From NCBI GenBank assembly GCA_004347695.1, contig SLTK01000010.1, positions 1 to 64,000 on the forward strand: a stretch of 64,000 nucleotides of DNA. The letters are read 5' to 3'. A program made the position numbers and the translations under genes. Under the pieces are notes generated by a model, which did no database searches, was not told the origin of the DNA, and saw nothing but the letters and a program-made list of their open reading frames with translations. The stretch comes from Chloroflexota bacterium. GTDB lineage: Bacteria > Chloroflexota > Anaerolineae > Anaerolineales > Anaerolineaceae. Below are positions 9,332 to 18,640 of the stretch, piece after piece. Every line of letters begins with the position of its first letter. Within the stretch, counting starts at the first letter, position 1.

Positions 9332-10924
9332 ATGAAGCGGCACACTCTCCAACCCCCGAATCTAACCACTGCCAAACAGCTTACGTTGGTCCTCCCGGCT
9401 GTTACGATAGGCGGGTTGGTATTTCTTTCTTTGATCGTCAATGGTTTTCGGGTAAATCCATCCACTCAGGCGGGTAGAATCAGCCTGATTTTTGGCGCTG
9501 CCGGTTTGCTATACATGATATTTATTTCCATCTGGGGAATTCCCCTTCTGCGCAAGCAGCCCTTTTTTAGCTGGTCACTTGCAATTGTGAGTGGACTGGG
9601 CGTTGGCGTCGTCGATCTTTTTCAACCAGAATTGATGCCCGGCATACCCCTGCCGTTGTCCATCACCATCGTTGTTATCCTTGCTCTTCTTGCCGGACGT
9701 TGGCCAACCTATTTATTTGCGCTGATGGTGATAATTGCTAATGTTTTGATCTATATATTTGCTTTTACAGGCCAGACGGAGATGTTCATCCTGGAAGCAG
9801 TCCTCATTCCGGCTTTTGCTATCGTGATTACCGAAACCATTATTGGGCTGCGCAATACATTGCTGGTTGAAATGACGCGTCTGCAGACCCTGAATCGAGT
9901 TGCCCGCAGCCTAGCCAGTTCGCTCGAAATGCACCAGGTGGTATCCCTGGTAAGCAGCGCTATTCAGAATGCCTTCGCTGCGGACACATATTATGTCGGT
10001 ATGCTGCAAGGCGAATCTCTTCATATGGAATTGTTTTTCGATGACGGCGAATTCTTTCCAGCTACGGATATCGAAATCAAAGGTACTCTGGCAGGCAGGG
10101 TGGTGGAATCTCGGCAGTCACTTTTAATCCGCAACCTGGTGGCCGAACGCCAGAAACGCGATTTGCCATTCAAAATTGTCGGGAGGCAGCGAGTCAGCAG
10201 TTCATGGATGGGAACACCACTAAAGATGAACGGGTATATTGCCGGGATCATCGGCGTGGCTTCGTATCAAAAAGAAGTGTTCGATGAAGGCGACCTGGAA
10301 TTACTCGAAAATATCGCCCAGCAGGCCGCCCTGGCGCTCGATAATGCCGGACATCATGCGGAAGTTGAAACAAGATCCCAGCAGGACAGCCTTACCGGCG
10401 TGCTCAACCACAATGCTTTCCTGACGCGCTTGGAGCGGCAAGCGCGCGAAGCAGTCGGTTCGAAAAAACCCCTGGCGTTGATCATGCTGGATATCGATCA
10501 TTTCAAACTGTACAACGACCAATTTGGCCACCTGACCGGCGACGAGGTCCTAACCAATCTGTGCCAGGTTATCCGGCGACATGTCAAAAAGGCCGACCTG
10601 GTAGGCCGGTGGGGCGGCGAAGAATTCGTGATCTCGCTGCCCAATGCCAACGGTCCGCAAGCCTTTCATGTAGCTGAACGGATTCGCACGACAGTGGAAA
10701 ATTTGGCAATTAAAGACCGCGTGGGTCAATTGATTCCGGCGCCAACAGTCAGTCAGGGGATCGCATTGCTGGTGGATGAGACTATGGATTTTATCCAGTT
10801 GGTCGATCTGGCAGACCAGCGGCTGTATGTTGCCAAAGACCACGGGGGAAACGGAATCGAGCCCTCGCTGTTCGCGTTGGAAGAAAATCTACAACAACCC
10901 GAAATTCAGGATACTGAAGTCTGA
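9332..10924 (+). CDS. Membrane-bound diguanylate cyclase (TM-GAF-GGDEF)
   Basis: Makes cyclic di-GMP from two GTP. The N-terminus has about six to seven hydrophobic helices (residues 10-190), followed by a GAF domain (about 195-350) and a GGDEF domain (about 360-520). The active-site loop is GRWGGEEF with the preceding DIDHFKLYNDQFGH metal and nucleotide motif. The inhibitory I-site position reads KKAD instead of RxxD, so product feedback may be weak. I prefer the ATG at 9332, with AAGG upstream; the track start is a TTG at 9233 with no ribosome site. Its 3' end overlaps the convergent threonine aldolase gene by 19 bp. Confidence 0.9.
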   Translation: MKRHTLQPPNLTTAKQLTLVLPAVTIGGLVFLSLIVNGFRVNPSTQAGRISLIFGAAGLLYMIFISIWGIPLLRKQPFFSWSLAIVSGLGVGVVDLFQPELMPGIPLPLSITIVVILALLAGRWPTYLFALMVIIANVLIYIFAFTGQTEMFILEAVLIPAFAIVITETIIGLRNTLLVEMTRLQTLNRVARSLASSLEMHQVVSLVSSAIQNAFAADTYYVGMLQGESLHMELFFDDGEFFPATDIEIKGTLAGRVVESRQSLLIRNLVAERQKRDLPFKIVGRQRVSSSWMGTPLKMNGYIAGIIGVASYQKEVFDEGDLELLENIAQQAALALDNAGHHAEVETRSQQDSLTGVLNHNAFLTRLERQAREAVGSKKPLALIMLDIDHFKLYNDQFGHLTGDEVLTNLCQVIRRHVKKADLVGRWGGEEFVISLPNANGPQAFHVAERIRTTVENLAIKDRVGQLIPAPTVSQGIALLVDETMDFIQLVDLADQRLYVAKDHGGNGIEPSLFALEENLQQPEIQDTEV

Positions 10925-11964
10925 ACCCGGAGAACTTCCTGGAAAGCTTTCAGCGTCCGATCGATACCGCTGTCTCCCACCCAGTAATGCAGTACCATCC
11001 GGAACATGCGCGGGCCGGTCACGCCTACTTTTATGCCGTGGCTGACGAGTCTGGCAGCAACTTCGCTGGCGGTCAACGGCAAACTCTGGTTCAACTGCAC
11101 AAACACCATATTGGACTGCGGTTTGCCGAGTGGGAATTCAATACCTGCGATACCCGCCAGGCCATCTGCTAATCGTTTAGCGCGAGCGTGATCTTGCGGC
11201 AGTCGCTCTATCATCTGTTCCAGGGCGACAATGCCGGCTGCCGCCAGGACGCCCGCCTGCCGCATGCCGCCGCCTAATTGTTTTCGAATGCGCCGCGCAC
11301 TGGCAATAAATTCAGTACTGCCGCACAGCACCGAACCAACGGGGGCGCACAACCCCTTACTCAAACAAAACGTGACTGAATCGGCGGGTGCAGCCAGGTC
11401 GGCTGCTTTCACGCCCAAAGCGGCTGCGGCATTAAAAATTCGCGCTCCGTCCAGATGTAATTTAAGCCCCTTGGAATGCATCAATTCACCCGCTGCCTGC
11501 ATATACGCGGTGGGCAAAACCACCCCACCGCAGCGGTTATGCGTATTTTCCAGAATAAGCAGGCGGGTCACCGGCTGGTGAATATCCCGCCCACGGATGG
11601 CGCCGTGCACTTCGTCCAGGTTGAGCGTGCCATCGGGCTGATTCGGCAGGGTATTCGCAAATACGCCGCCCAATGCTGAAATGCCGCCGGCCTCGAACAG
11701 GTAGGTGTGTCCCAGGTTGCCCATGATGGCTTCTTCGCCGCGTTGGCAGTGCGCCAGCACCGCTGCCAGATTGCCCATCGTCCCGGAGGGTACGAACAGC
11801 CCGGCCGATTTGCCCATTTTTTCTGCTGCCATCGCCTCCAGGCGATTGACAGTTGGGTCTTCCCCCAGGACGTCGTCGCCGACTTCCGCACGCGCCATAG
11901 CCTCGCGCATTGCCGGAGTGGGGTGGCTGACAGTGTCGGAGCGCAAATCAACAATGGATTCCAT
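10906..11964 (-). CDS. ltaE: Low-specificity L-threonine aldolase
   Basis: PLP enzyme that splits L-threonine or allo-threonine into glycine and acetaldehyde. The 352-aa protein shows the family N-terminus DLRSDTVSHPTPAMREAM, the substrate region NTHNRCGGVV, LHLDGARIFNAA with the PLP-contacting Asp, and the PLP lysine in CLSKGL near residue 199. The ATG has AAGGAG eight bases upstream. It lies in a minus-strand run with the pseudouridine synthase gene, 27 bp away. Confidence 0.93.
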   Translation of the reverse strand: MESIVDLRSDTVSHPTPAMREAMARAEVGDDVLGEDPTVNRLEAMAAEKMGKSAGLFVPSGTMGNLAAVLAHCQRGEEAIMGNLGHTYLFEAGGISALGGVFANTLPNQPDGTLNLDEVHGAIRGRDIHQPVTRLLILENTHNRCGGVVLPTAYMQAAGELMHSKGLKLHLDGARIFNAAAALGVKAADLAAPADSVTFCLSKGLCAPVGSVLCGSTEFIASARRIRKQLGGGMRQAGVLAAAGIVALEQMIERLPQDHARAKRLADGLAGIAGIEFPLGKPQSNMVFVQLNQSLPLTASEVAARLVSHGIKVGVTGPRMFRMVLHYWVGDSGIDRTLKAFQEVLRVQTSVS

Positions 11965-11991
11965 GAAGAATCTCCTTCTATAGGGAAAAAA

Positions 11992-12915
11992 TTAGCGGTG
12001 GCGCAGATCTTCGAGGACTCGACTCAATTCCGGGGGTAATGGGGCTACAAAAGTGCGCGCAGAGTCCTCGCCAGGTAGTTTAATGGTCAGGCGGGCTGCG
12101 TGCAAGAAGTGCCGCTCAAGGGGTAAGGTTGACTTTCGATGCCCATAAACCAGGTCGCCGACGATTGGCGTACCAAGGAATGCCAGATGCAGGCGAATTT
12201 GATGCGTCCTTCCGGTCAGCGGATGAGCCTCCAGTAAGGTATGGGCGGGAAACGTTTCCAGCGTCTGATACTCGGTGATCGATTCGCGTCCACGGTCATG
12301 GGAAACGATGGCCATACGCTTGCGGTGTGACGGGTCGCGGGCAATGGCCGCTTCGATGCGGCCTTCCGGGGTCGGGGGCAGCCCGTCCACCAGCGCCAGG
12401 TAAATTTTCTTTACGCTGCGCAGGCGGAATTGGTCTTGCAGCCAGCGGTGCGTTGCGTCATTCTTAGCAATCAGGATCAATCCCGAGGTATCTTTGTCCA
12501 GCCGGTGGACGATCCCTGGCCGCTGCTCGCCGCCCACTCCCTCCAGGTCGGGTGCATGCGCCAGAGCCGCATGCACCAGCGTGCCGCTTGCATGTCCTAT
12601 GGAGGGATGCACCACCATACCGGCTGGTTTATTGATCACCATCAGGTCAGCATTTTCAAACACAACGTCCAGCGGAATGGACTCTGGCTGGAGGGTGGTT
12701 GGAACGGACGGCGGGACTTCCACGCGCACCTGCTGGCCAGCTTCGACCTGATAACCGGCTTTACCAACGACAATTTCGCCAACCGTAACCATGCCATCTT
12801 TGATCAATGCCTGCAGACGCGAGCGGGAAAAATCCGGCATGCGGGCAACCAGAATTTTATCCAATCGCTCTGCGCCAGGGCCGGGCTGAACAAACTCCAC
12901 CACCTGACGGGTCAT
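11992..12915 (-). CDS. RluA/RluD-family 23S rRNA pseudouridine synthase
   Basis: Isomerises uridine to pseudouridine in rRNA. An N-terminal S4 RNA-binding domain (about residues 15-75, with SRSRLQALIKDGMVTVG) precedes the catalytic domain. The hallmark HRLDKDTSGL carries the catalytic Asp near residue 140. The 307-aa length matches RluD. It overlaps the upstream lspA gene by four bases (ATGA at 12912-12915), a common lspA-rluD arrangement that implies coupled translation. The exact target uridines cannot be told from sequence. Confidence 0.93.
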   Translation of the reverse strand: MTRQVVEFVQPGPGAERLDKILVARMPDFSRSRLQALIKDGMVTVGEIVVGKAGYQVEAGQQVRVEVPPSVPTTLQPESIPLDVVFENADLMVINKPAGMVVHPSIGHASGTLVHAALAHAPDLEGVGGEQRPGIVHRLDKDTSGLILIAKNDATHRWLQDQFRLRSVKKIYLALVDGLPPTPEGRIEAAIARDPSHRKRMAIVSHDRGRESITEYQTLETFPAHTLLEAHPLTGRTHQIRLHLAFLGTPIVGDLVYGHRKSTLPLERHFLHAARLTIKLPGEDSARTFVAPLPPELSRVLEDLRHR

Positions 12916-13460
12916 GGAAGCTCGTGAAACTCCGAAAACAGTTCGGCAGGGTTAGCGTTCGCCTGCGCGGTCTTTTCGCGTTCGGCTTTCTCGCGCCTCT
13001 CCTGCAGCCAGACTCCTAACAGCAGGACGGCTGTACCAACCGTTATGGCAGAATCGGCCACATTAAAGACCGCGAACGACCCGATCGATATAAAATCGGT
13101 GACATGACCAATGGTGATGCGGTCGATCAGATTGCCAACGGCGCCGCCCAATTGCATGCTGAGCGCCAGCCGCAATGACCAATCCTGACTGGGAATGCGT
13201 GGAAAATAAACGATAATTCCGACAACGATAACAATTGGAAGAAGAATAAAAATGATGCCGCCTTCCTGGAACATGCCAAAAGCGACACCTTTGTTGTACC
13301 AGTGCAGGATGCGCGCATAAGGCGCCAGGTCTTGCCAGGGCATCCAACTCTCCCCCAAAGCCAAATTTTGCCTTACGAGCGCCTTGGTATACTGGTCGAG
13401 CGCGATAATAAGCCCGGGAATGATGAGTAAAAAGAAGAAATACCGAAGAAATTTTTTCAA
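12912..13460 (-). CDS. lspA: Signal peptidase II (lipoprotein signal peptidase)
   Basis: Aspartyl protease that removes the signal peptide from diacylglyceryl-modified prolipoproteins after Lgt acts. The 182-aa protein has four hydrophobic helices. Conserved motifs are NKGVAFGMF, GAVGNLIDRI (first catalytic Asp) and FNVADSAI (second catalytic Asp). The C-terminal tail is longer and more charged than usual. The start is TTG with GGAGGG eight bases upstream. It is coupled to the downstream pseudouridine synthase gene. Confidence 0.95.
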   Translation of the reverse strand: MKKFLRYFFFLLIIPGLIIALDQYTKALVRQNLALGESWMPWQDLAPYARILHWYNKGVAFGMFQEGGIIFILLPIVIVVGIIVYFPRIPSQDWSLRLALSMQLGGAVGNLIDRITIGHVTDFISIGSFAVFNVADSAITVGTAVLLLGVWLQERREKAEREKTAQANANPAELFSEFHELP

Positions 13461-13540
13461 AAAAAGAGCCCTCCAACCGATTGTGGGCTAATTGTACCTC
13501 AATTCATCCATGAAGCCCCGACCAGGCCGGTTAAAGGGGC

Positions 13541-14476
13541 TTACCCGGGCAAATGGGAGTCATCCGGCGACCAGCAGGCCAGGTAATCCAACTGATGGAC
13601 AACCAGGAACAGGCTGGCGTCATTGATCTGACGGCGGCGGGCGGTGAGCCAACCTTGAAATGCAGCGGGTTCCAACTCAGCGTGCCCGGTAAGCGTTTCT
13701 TCGAAAAAATGCAGCAGGTGGTTCAAAAAATAGGCTTCATCCGCCCGATAACTGCCATTAACCGGATGCACCACCCAATCCGATGCCCCGGCAGCCAGCA
13801 CTTTCCAACCTGCATCGCGGAGTTGATGGTATAAACGCCTCCCAGTCCGGCTGCCCCCGGTAGCCTGTCCACCCGCCTGCCGGTCGTCCATTGACCGGTG
13901 GTACAGTTCGATGATTTTTTCGTCCAAAGCCGGATCTAACTGCGGCTCGAACACGGTCACACCGTCGAAATTGATCGTAAAGTAGCCCAATCCTCCTGGT
14001 TGCATCATTTTCCCCCAGTGCGGCAGGAGCGATGCTGGATTTACCAAATCCAAAAATGCGTTCGCGACCAGCAGGTCATAACCCGGCTCGACCGGATTTG
14101 CCGCCGCCTCGCTTACCTCTCTGGCTTGGAAGATCGCACGCAGTTGGATTCCTCTCCCGGATAGTTCAAAACCGTCTGGAACGGGAATACAAGTCAATCC
14201 TTGGCCATCAGCCCACGCCGGTAAATTTTGCAGCGCAGCTTGAATACTCTCTGCGTCTGAATCAATTCCCAGGTACATCCCACCTTTGAGCGCGCCCCAC
14301 TCGACCAAACGGTGCAGCATCGTACCTGTGCCGGCACCAACCTCCAGTACCCGCAGTGTTTGAGTCGAAGCGCGATTTTTGATCAATTCAGCCATAGTCA
14401 GCCAGACGGAACCGTTCAAGGCGCGGTCATCGACCGTGCGTTTGGCATTCAGGTAGTGTTGAAACGTAAAGTCCAC
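13541..14476 (-). CDS. Class I SAM-dependent methyltransferase
   Basis: The 311-aa protein carries a clear SAM-binding motif I, VLEVGAGTGTMLHRL, near residue 45, and an acidic motif II region (LGIDSDAES). The acceptor is unknown. The GTG start has GAGGT a few bases upstream. It is 13 bp downstream of the glycosyltransferase gene and belongs to the putative pterin-type cluster of 13541..19274. A role in decorating the cluster product is inference from position. Confidence 0.75.
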   Translation of the reverse strand: MDFTFQHYLNAKRTVDDRALNGSVWLTMAELIKNRASTQTLRVLEVGAGTGTMLHRLVEWGALKGGMYLGIDSDAESIQAALQNLPAWADGQGLTCIPVPDGFELSGRGIQLRAIFQAREVSEAAANPVEPGYDLLVANAFLDLVNPASLLPHWGKMMQPGGLGYFTINFDGVTVFEPQLDPALDEKIIELYHRSMDDRQAGGQATGGSRTGRRLYHQLRDAGWKVLAAGASDWVVHPVNGSYRADEAYFLNHLLHFFEETLTGHAELEPAAFQGWLTARRRQINDASLFLVVHQLDYLACWSPDDSHLPG

Positions 14477-14489
14477 TGTGTACCTCGCA

Positions 14490-15584
14490 TCAAAGCCGGG
14501 CGAGCATAAATTGACGAATGTTTTCCGTAGTTTGCCGCCAGGTCGGAAATTCTGCGTAGCGTTGGCGGGCAGCCAGGCTCATGGACTGGAGAATTTCCGG
14601 GTTTCGGCTGATGGTTTCGATTACCGCCGCCAGAACGGCTTCATCTCCAGGTGGGACCAACCAGCCGTTAATGCCGTGTTGAATGATCTCCCCCGAGCCG
14701 CCGGCATTACCAGCGATCGGTACCACGCCCCAACGCATGGCTTCCAGATAGACAATGCCAAAACCCTCGAACGTGGATGGCACAGCCAGCAGTTGGCTGG
14801 TACGGTATGCTTGCACGAGGTCGCCATCCTTTAACGCCCCCAGGAATTCCACCTGGTTTTCCAGATCGGCAGAAGAGACGAGTTTCCGGCAACTACGCGC
14901 GTAAGCCGGTTCCATATCGCCGCGGCCAACCACCCGCAAACGCCAGTTTTCAGAACGCACCCTTGCCAGCGCTGCAAGCAAAGAATGCAGCCCTTTCCGC
15001 TCGATCAAATTGCCGACGAACAGGATTTCCACCCTCTTACGTTGACTATCTGACTGAATTATCTGGCTATGCGCAATAGATTTGAAGCTAGAAGCGGGTT
15101 CTTCCAGCGCATCCCCGCCGGGTGTTGCCACCGTGAAGGGTTTTTGGTGCGGCGCAAGGGAATTCACTGCCAGCCGGCTGGAATGGCTGTTAAATACATA
15201 TCCATCCAGCGATTCCAGGTATTGACGTTCGATGGCGCGGTAGAGCGCTCGCAGCAGCCGGTTGTGTGGTTCGCTGCAACGCAGGTGGTGGACGATGCCG
15301 ATAAACGGCGCCCTCACCGCTTGCCGCAGCCAGCGGTTGAGCGCAAACAACGATGGGTGATTCAATTCATCCTGCAACAACAGGTCAACTTCTAACTCTG
15401 CCAGCCGGTTTCGGATCGATCGTGAATAATTCTGACCAAGCGCCTGTCCGTAACTCACTACCGGCAGCCCGACCACTTCGACGGTTTCCCCGGAAGACCG
15501 CAAGTGTTCAACCAGCATACGGTCATACAAATAACCGCCGGAAAGCGTATCCAGGCTGCCGTAGATGATCAGCCCGACCCGCAC
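14490..15584 (-). CDS. Glycosyltransferase family 4 (GT-B fold)
   Basis: A 364-aa GT-B enzyme. The N-terminal acceptor domain opens with GLIIYGSLDTLSGGYLYDRM. The C-terminal nucleotide-sugar domain shows FVGNLIERKGLHSLL and the EX7E-type motif EGFGIVYLEA near residue 270. It transfers a sugar retaining its anomeric configuration; donor and acceptor are unknown. The start codon GTG follows the PTPS stop codon directly (TAA then GTG). A glycosyltransferase tied this tightly to a PTPS homologue suggests a glycosylated pterin-like product, which is an inference. Confidence 0.85.
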   Translation of the reverse strand: MRVGLIIYGSLDTLSGGYLYDRMLVEHLRSSGETVEVVGLPVVSYGQALGQNYSRSIRNRLAELEVDLLLQDELNHPSLFALNRWLRQAVRAPFIGIVHHLRCSEPHNRLLRALYRAIERQYLESLDGYVFNSHSSRLAVNSLAPHQKPFTVATPGGDALEEPASSFKSIAHSQIIQSDSQRKRVEILFVGNLIERKGLHSLLAALARVRSENWRLRVVGRGDMEPAYARSCRKLVSSADLENQVEFLGALKDGDLVQAYRTSQLLAVPSTFEGFGIVYLEAMRWGVVPIAGNAGGSGEIIQHGINGWLVPPGDEAVLAAVIETISRNPEILQSMSLAARQRYAEFPTWRQTTENIRQFMLARL

Positions 15585-15962
15585 TTAGCGCTCCAGCTCG
15601 TACCCGGCCCAGGCGGTTTCACTTTCCCACAGCCGCACTGTCACCCGCTGGATATTGCTCGCATCAATTTTGGCAGAGAGCGCCTCGCATAACCAACGCG
15701 CAAAATATTCCAGCGAGGGGTTTACGCCCGTGAAACCAGGTAAGTCATTCAAGGTTTTGTCCCGCGCCAGCTCGATTATTTGATCCAGCACATTTTCGAC
15801 AGCCACAATATCGACCAGGTATTGGTGATGATCCAAATCGTAACCCCCGAGTTCAAGATCAAGGCGGTATGGATGGCTATGCAGCTCGTTTTCCACACCC
15901 CAGTCACCGCCAACCAGGTAATGCTGTGCTGTGAAAGTCTTTTGAACGGAAACATGATACAT
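15585..15962 (-). CDS. 6-pyruvoyl-tetrahydropterin synthase / QueD family protein with Glu at the catalytic Cys position
   Basis: A 125-aa protein of the T-fold PTPS/QueD family, which converts dihydroneopterin triphosphate or related substrates. The Zn ligands are visible: AQHY near residue 14 and HSH in ENELHSHPY. The C-terminal catalytic segment WESETAWAGYE is conserved. The catalytic Cys of CxxxHGH is replaced by Glu (ExxxHSH), so classical PTPS or QueD chemistry is doubtful. I use the ATG at 15962 with GGAGGG just upstream; the track start is a TTG inside that site. It is divergent from the acyltransferase gene by 37 bp. Confidence 0.8.
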   Translation of the reverse strand: MYHVSVQKTFTAQHYLVGGDWGVENELHSHPYRLDLELGGYDLDHHQYLVDIVAVENVLDQIIELARDKTLNDLPGFTGVNPSLEYFARWLCEALSAKIDASNIQRVTVRLWESETAWAGYELER

Positions 15963-15985
15963 ATTACCCTCCAACTGGCTTGGAT

Positions 15986-15991
15986 ACTATA
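15986..15991 (+). promoter_or_regulatory. -10 box (TATAAT) for the acyltransferase gene, leaderless configuration
   Basis: A TATAAT hexamer lies eight bases before the ATG at 16000, so transcription would begin at or next to the start codon. No ribosome-binding site is visible. The -35 region (TTACCC at 18-bp spacing) is weak. The prediction rests on sequence only. Confidence 0.5.
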
Positions 15992-15999
15992 ATCATAGC

Positions 16000-16893
16000 A
16001 TGCAGCCGGACGAATATCGCAAAAGCGAACAAGCACTGATCCGCATCAACATCGATGATATGTTGATTTCGCTCGGCTGGCAGAATCATTCCTTTGCACG
16101 CAGTTTGCTGGGTCCAATCTTTCGCTACCCGGCGCGGCAGTTTGCCCGCCAGGTGCTGGATTACGATCGGGGAGTACAGGACCTGGGACTGGCTGGCGGA
16201 GCCCGCCGCTTGCTGGCTGCTTACGTCAAAGGCTTTGAAGTCCACGGCGCGGAAAACCTGCCCCTCAGCGGACCGCTGTTGATTCTTTCCAACCATCCCG
16301 GCATGGTCGATACGGTCGCTTTGTTTGCCGCACTTCCGCGCCCTGACCTGCGGGTACTGGCGGCTGAACGGCCGTTCCTGGCTGCGCTGCCGGCGACCCG
16401 TCCTTACTTGTTTTTTGTCCCCGAAAATGATGGGCGCAGCGAGGTAATCCGCCAGACCGCGCGCTACCTGCGTGCCGGCGGCGCGGTGCTCACCTTCCCC
16501 GGGGGGCACATCGATCCTGACCCGCGCGTCATGCCGGGTGCCGCGGCTGCGCTGGAGAACTGGTCGCCCAGTACGGGCATCTTTGTCCGTCTGGCGCCAG
16601 ATCTGCAGGTTTTGCCGGTCATCGTCTCGGGGGTGATTGCAGCACCTTCGCTGCGGCATCCATTGACCAGATTGCGCCGGCAGTCCGATGATCGCCAACG
16701 CCTGGCAGCCACGCTGCAAATTCTGGCGAAAGTATTTCGGCCCAACCTTTGGCCGGTCCACGTTCAGGTGGATATTCTGCCGCCAATTCCAGGTCGCGAG
16801 CTGATGGCAGACCCCGACCCGCAGGCCATTACCCGGGCAGCTATCGAACGCATTCGGCCGTACTATCAGCGTTCTGATTTCGTAGTCCCTTAA
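16000..16893 (+). CDS. 1-acylglycerol-3-phosphate acyltransferase family protein (PlsC-like)
   Basis: A 297-aa acyltransferase of the PlsC family, acting at the membrane in phospholipid or glycolipid synthesis. The catalytic HxxxxD motif is in SNHPGMVDTVALF near residue 104. The second motif reads FPGGHID where FPEG is usual. The gene runs against its neighbours and overlaps the 3' end of the MDR dehydrogenase gene by four bases. Its ATG is probably leaderless. The acyl acceptor is unknown. Confidence 0.8.
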   Translation: MQPDEYRKSEQALIRINIDDMLISLGWQNHSFARSLLGPIFRYPARQFARQVLDYDRGVQDLGLAGGARRLLAAYVKGFEVHGAENLPLSGPLLILSNHPGMVDTVALFAALPRPDLRVLAAERPFLAALPATRPYLFFVPENDGRSEVIRQTARYLRAGGAVLTFPGGHIDPDPRVMPGAAAALENWSPSTGIFVRLAPDLQVLPVIVSGVIAAPSLRHPLTRLRRQSDDRQRLAATLQILAKVFRPNLWPVHVQVDILPPIPGRELMADPDPQAITRAAIERIRPYYQRSDFVVP

Positions 16894-17921
16894 TACGTCA
16901 GAACGATTTGAAACGATTCTTCCGGCCGCAACACCAGTTGCTGGTAAGCCTGGTCAGCCTGGGTAAAAGGGAACCGGTGAGTAATCCACTCGCCTGGGTG
17001 CAAGTCGTGAAGCGCCTGGAGCGCCAACGCCAACCGCCGCTCCTTGGTCCAGCGTCCGCTGATTTCCGGCGCGAGACTACTTACCTGGCTGCTGACCAGT
17101 TGGATGCGGTTGCGATGAAAAGCGCCGCCCAGATCGAGCACCGACTTCTTTCGTCCGTACCAGGAGCCTATCACCACGCGGCCGTTGTAACCCGCGGCAT
17201 TGATGGCCAGGTTAAGCGCATCCGGCGAGCCGCTGATCTCGTACACCAGGTCTGCCCCTCGGCTGGCAAATCCATGCGCCGCCAACGCGTTGTGCAAATC
17301 CGAAAGAATTGCCGGATCCTCAGCATCCAATACCTGCACATTCCCTAACCTGGAAGCAATTTCCCGGCGCAAGGGATAACGATCCAGCGCAAAGAGATGG
17401 GTCAGCGGAAAGCGGGCCAACTGAGCCAGGGTCAACATGCCAACCACCCCCAGGCCCAAAACCAGCACGGATTCGCCGATCAGCGGCGCGCCATCGTGAG
17501 TGAAGTTGATGGCAGTCTCCATATTGGCAAGAAAAGCAGCATCCTCATCCGTCAGGTCGGCGGGCAACGGAATCAAGGCGTCCAGGCTGGCAATAAAATG
17601 ACTTTCATGCGGATTAAAGGCAAACACACGGCGTCCTTGCCATTCATTGTCCACCCCCGGGCCAAGCATGGTAACCTGCCCGACGCAGGCATATCCATAC
17701 TTGAAGGGGTAACGAAAATTACCGCGCAGACTGTTGATGTTGGCGTCAAGCTGCATGTTTTCCGGCGCCAGACCTTGAAACACGAGCGATTCAGTGCCGG
17801 AACTCACTGCGCTAAGCGTTGTTTGTACCAGCACTTCGCGCACGCCTGGCGGCGCCAACATCTCGGAGCGAATTGTTACCCGGCCGGGTGCGGTGAAATA
17901 AATCGATTGCCCGGAAATCAT
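16890..17921 (-). CDS. Zinc-type MDR alcohol dehydrogenase-like oxidoreductase
   Basis: A 343-aa medium-chain dehydrogenase/reductase. An N-terminal GroES-like domain is followed by a Rossmann domain with VLVLGLGVVGMLTLAQLARF near residue 165. The usual catalytic zinc ligands (GHE-type) are not clearly present, so it may be a zinc-independent member. I choose the ATG at 17921, which overlaps the stop of the RibD-like gene as ATGA; the track start adds 13 codons. This overlap ties it to the GCH II/RibD pair. Substrate unknown. Confidence 0.78.
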   Translation of the reverse strand: MISGQSIYFTAPGRVTIRSEMLAPPGVREVLVQTTLSAVSSGTESLVFQGLAPENMQLDANINSLRGNFRYPFKYGYACVGQVTMLGPGVDNEWQGRRVFAFNPHESHFIASLDALIPLPADLTDEDAAFLANMETAINFTHDGAPLIGESVLVLGLGVVGMLTLAQLARFPLTHLFALDRYPLRREIASRLGNVQVLDAEDPAILSDLHNALAAHGFASRGADLVYEISGSPDALNLAINAAGYNGRVVIGSWYGRKKSVLDLGGAFHRNRIQLVSSQVSSLAPEISGRWTKERRLALALQALHDLHPGEWITHRFPFTQADQAYQQLVLRPEESFQIVLTY

Positions 17922-18640
17922 AATGATACTCTCCCGGAAACAACCAGGTCCGGCCCGCACTGTTGATAATCAGGATCGATGAGATATGGCAGTTCACGTG
18001 GCGATCCTGCCTCACGGTCGAGCGCCGGCAGCCCACCTGCCCAGCGCGGTGAAATGGTGATGACGGCCCAGTCCACCAAACCCGCCTGCAGAAATGATGA
18101 AATGACCCGAGACCCTCCTTCGACCATTATTGAAGCAATTCCGAGGCTTTTTAAGCATTCGAGCATCCGGGGCAGGGACAAACCCCCATCAGGTCCCGGT
18201 TCTACCTGCAGCAGGCGTGCTCCGGCTGCGGCCAAAGCTGCGTCCCGGGCTTTTTCGGAAGCCGGTGCGCAAACGATCCAGGGATGCAGGTCAGAACGTC
18301 GGATAAGCCGGCTATCCAGCGGAGTGCGCAGGCGTGAATCTAAAATGATGGGCTGCGGATCTTTTCCCTCCACCAGACGCACATTCAACACTGGATCATC
18401 TGCCAGAACGGTGCCGCTCCCAACCAGGATGGCATCATGCCAGGCGCGCAACCGGTGGGTCATTTGCATGGTTTCGGGCGAACTGATTTCGAGGGGCTTG
18501 CCAGGCTCAGCCGCGATGCAGCCGTCCAGCGTCTGGGCATAGCTCAATGTTACCCACGGCCAGGGACGCATGGAGACCTCAGTTTTAGCCGCATCGAGCC
18601 GTGCAAAGGTCGTGGCGGTATCAATGATGTCCATGGCCAT
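17918..18640 (-). CDS. RibD C-terminal-like (dihydrofolate reductase fold) pyrimidine reductase
   Basis: The protein matches the reductase half of RibD: WVTLSYAQTLDGCIA, then DAILVGSGTVLADDP, PIILDSRLRTP and IMVEGGSRVISSFL. In riboflavin synthesis this fold reduces a ribosylaminopyrimidine. The deaminase half of RibD is absent, and no ribB, ribE or ribH is nearby, so a pathway other than riboflavin is plausible. The 5' end overlaps the GCH II gene; the exact start (18679, 18640 or 18634) is uncertain because no ribosome site is visible. Confidence 0.78.
   Translation of the reverse strand: MAMDIIDTATTFARLDAAKTEVSMRPWPWVTLSYAQTLDGCIAAEPGKPLEISSPETMQMTHRLRAWHDAILVGSGTVLADDPVLNVRLVEGKDPQPIILDSRLRTPLDSRLIRRSDLHPWIVCAPASEKARDAALAAAGARLLQVEPGPDGGLSLPRMLECLKSLGIASIMVEGGSRVISSFLQAGLVDWAVITISPRWAGGLPALDREAGSPRELPYLIDPDYQQCGPDLVVSGRVSL

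Noticed and set aside
10906-10924. Overlap of diguanylate cyclase and threonine aldolase genes as a possible regulatory antisense
   Set aside because: A 19-bp convergent overlap is common in compact genomes and shows no extra structure.
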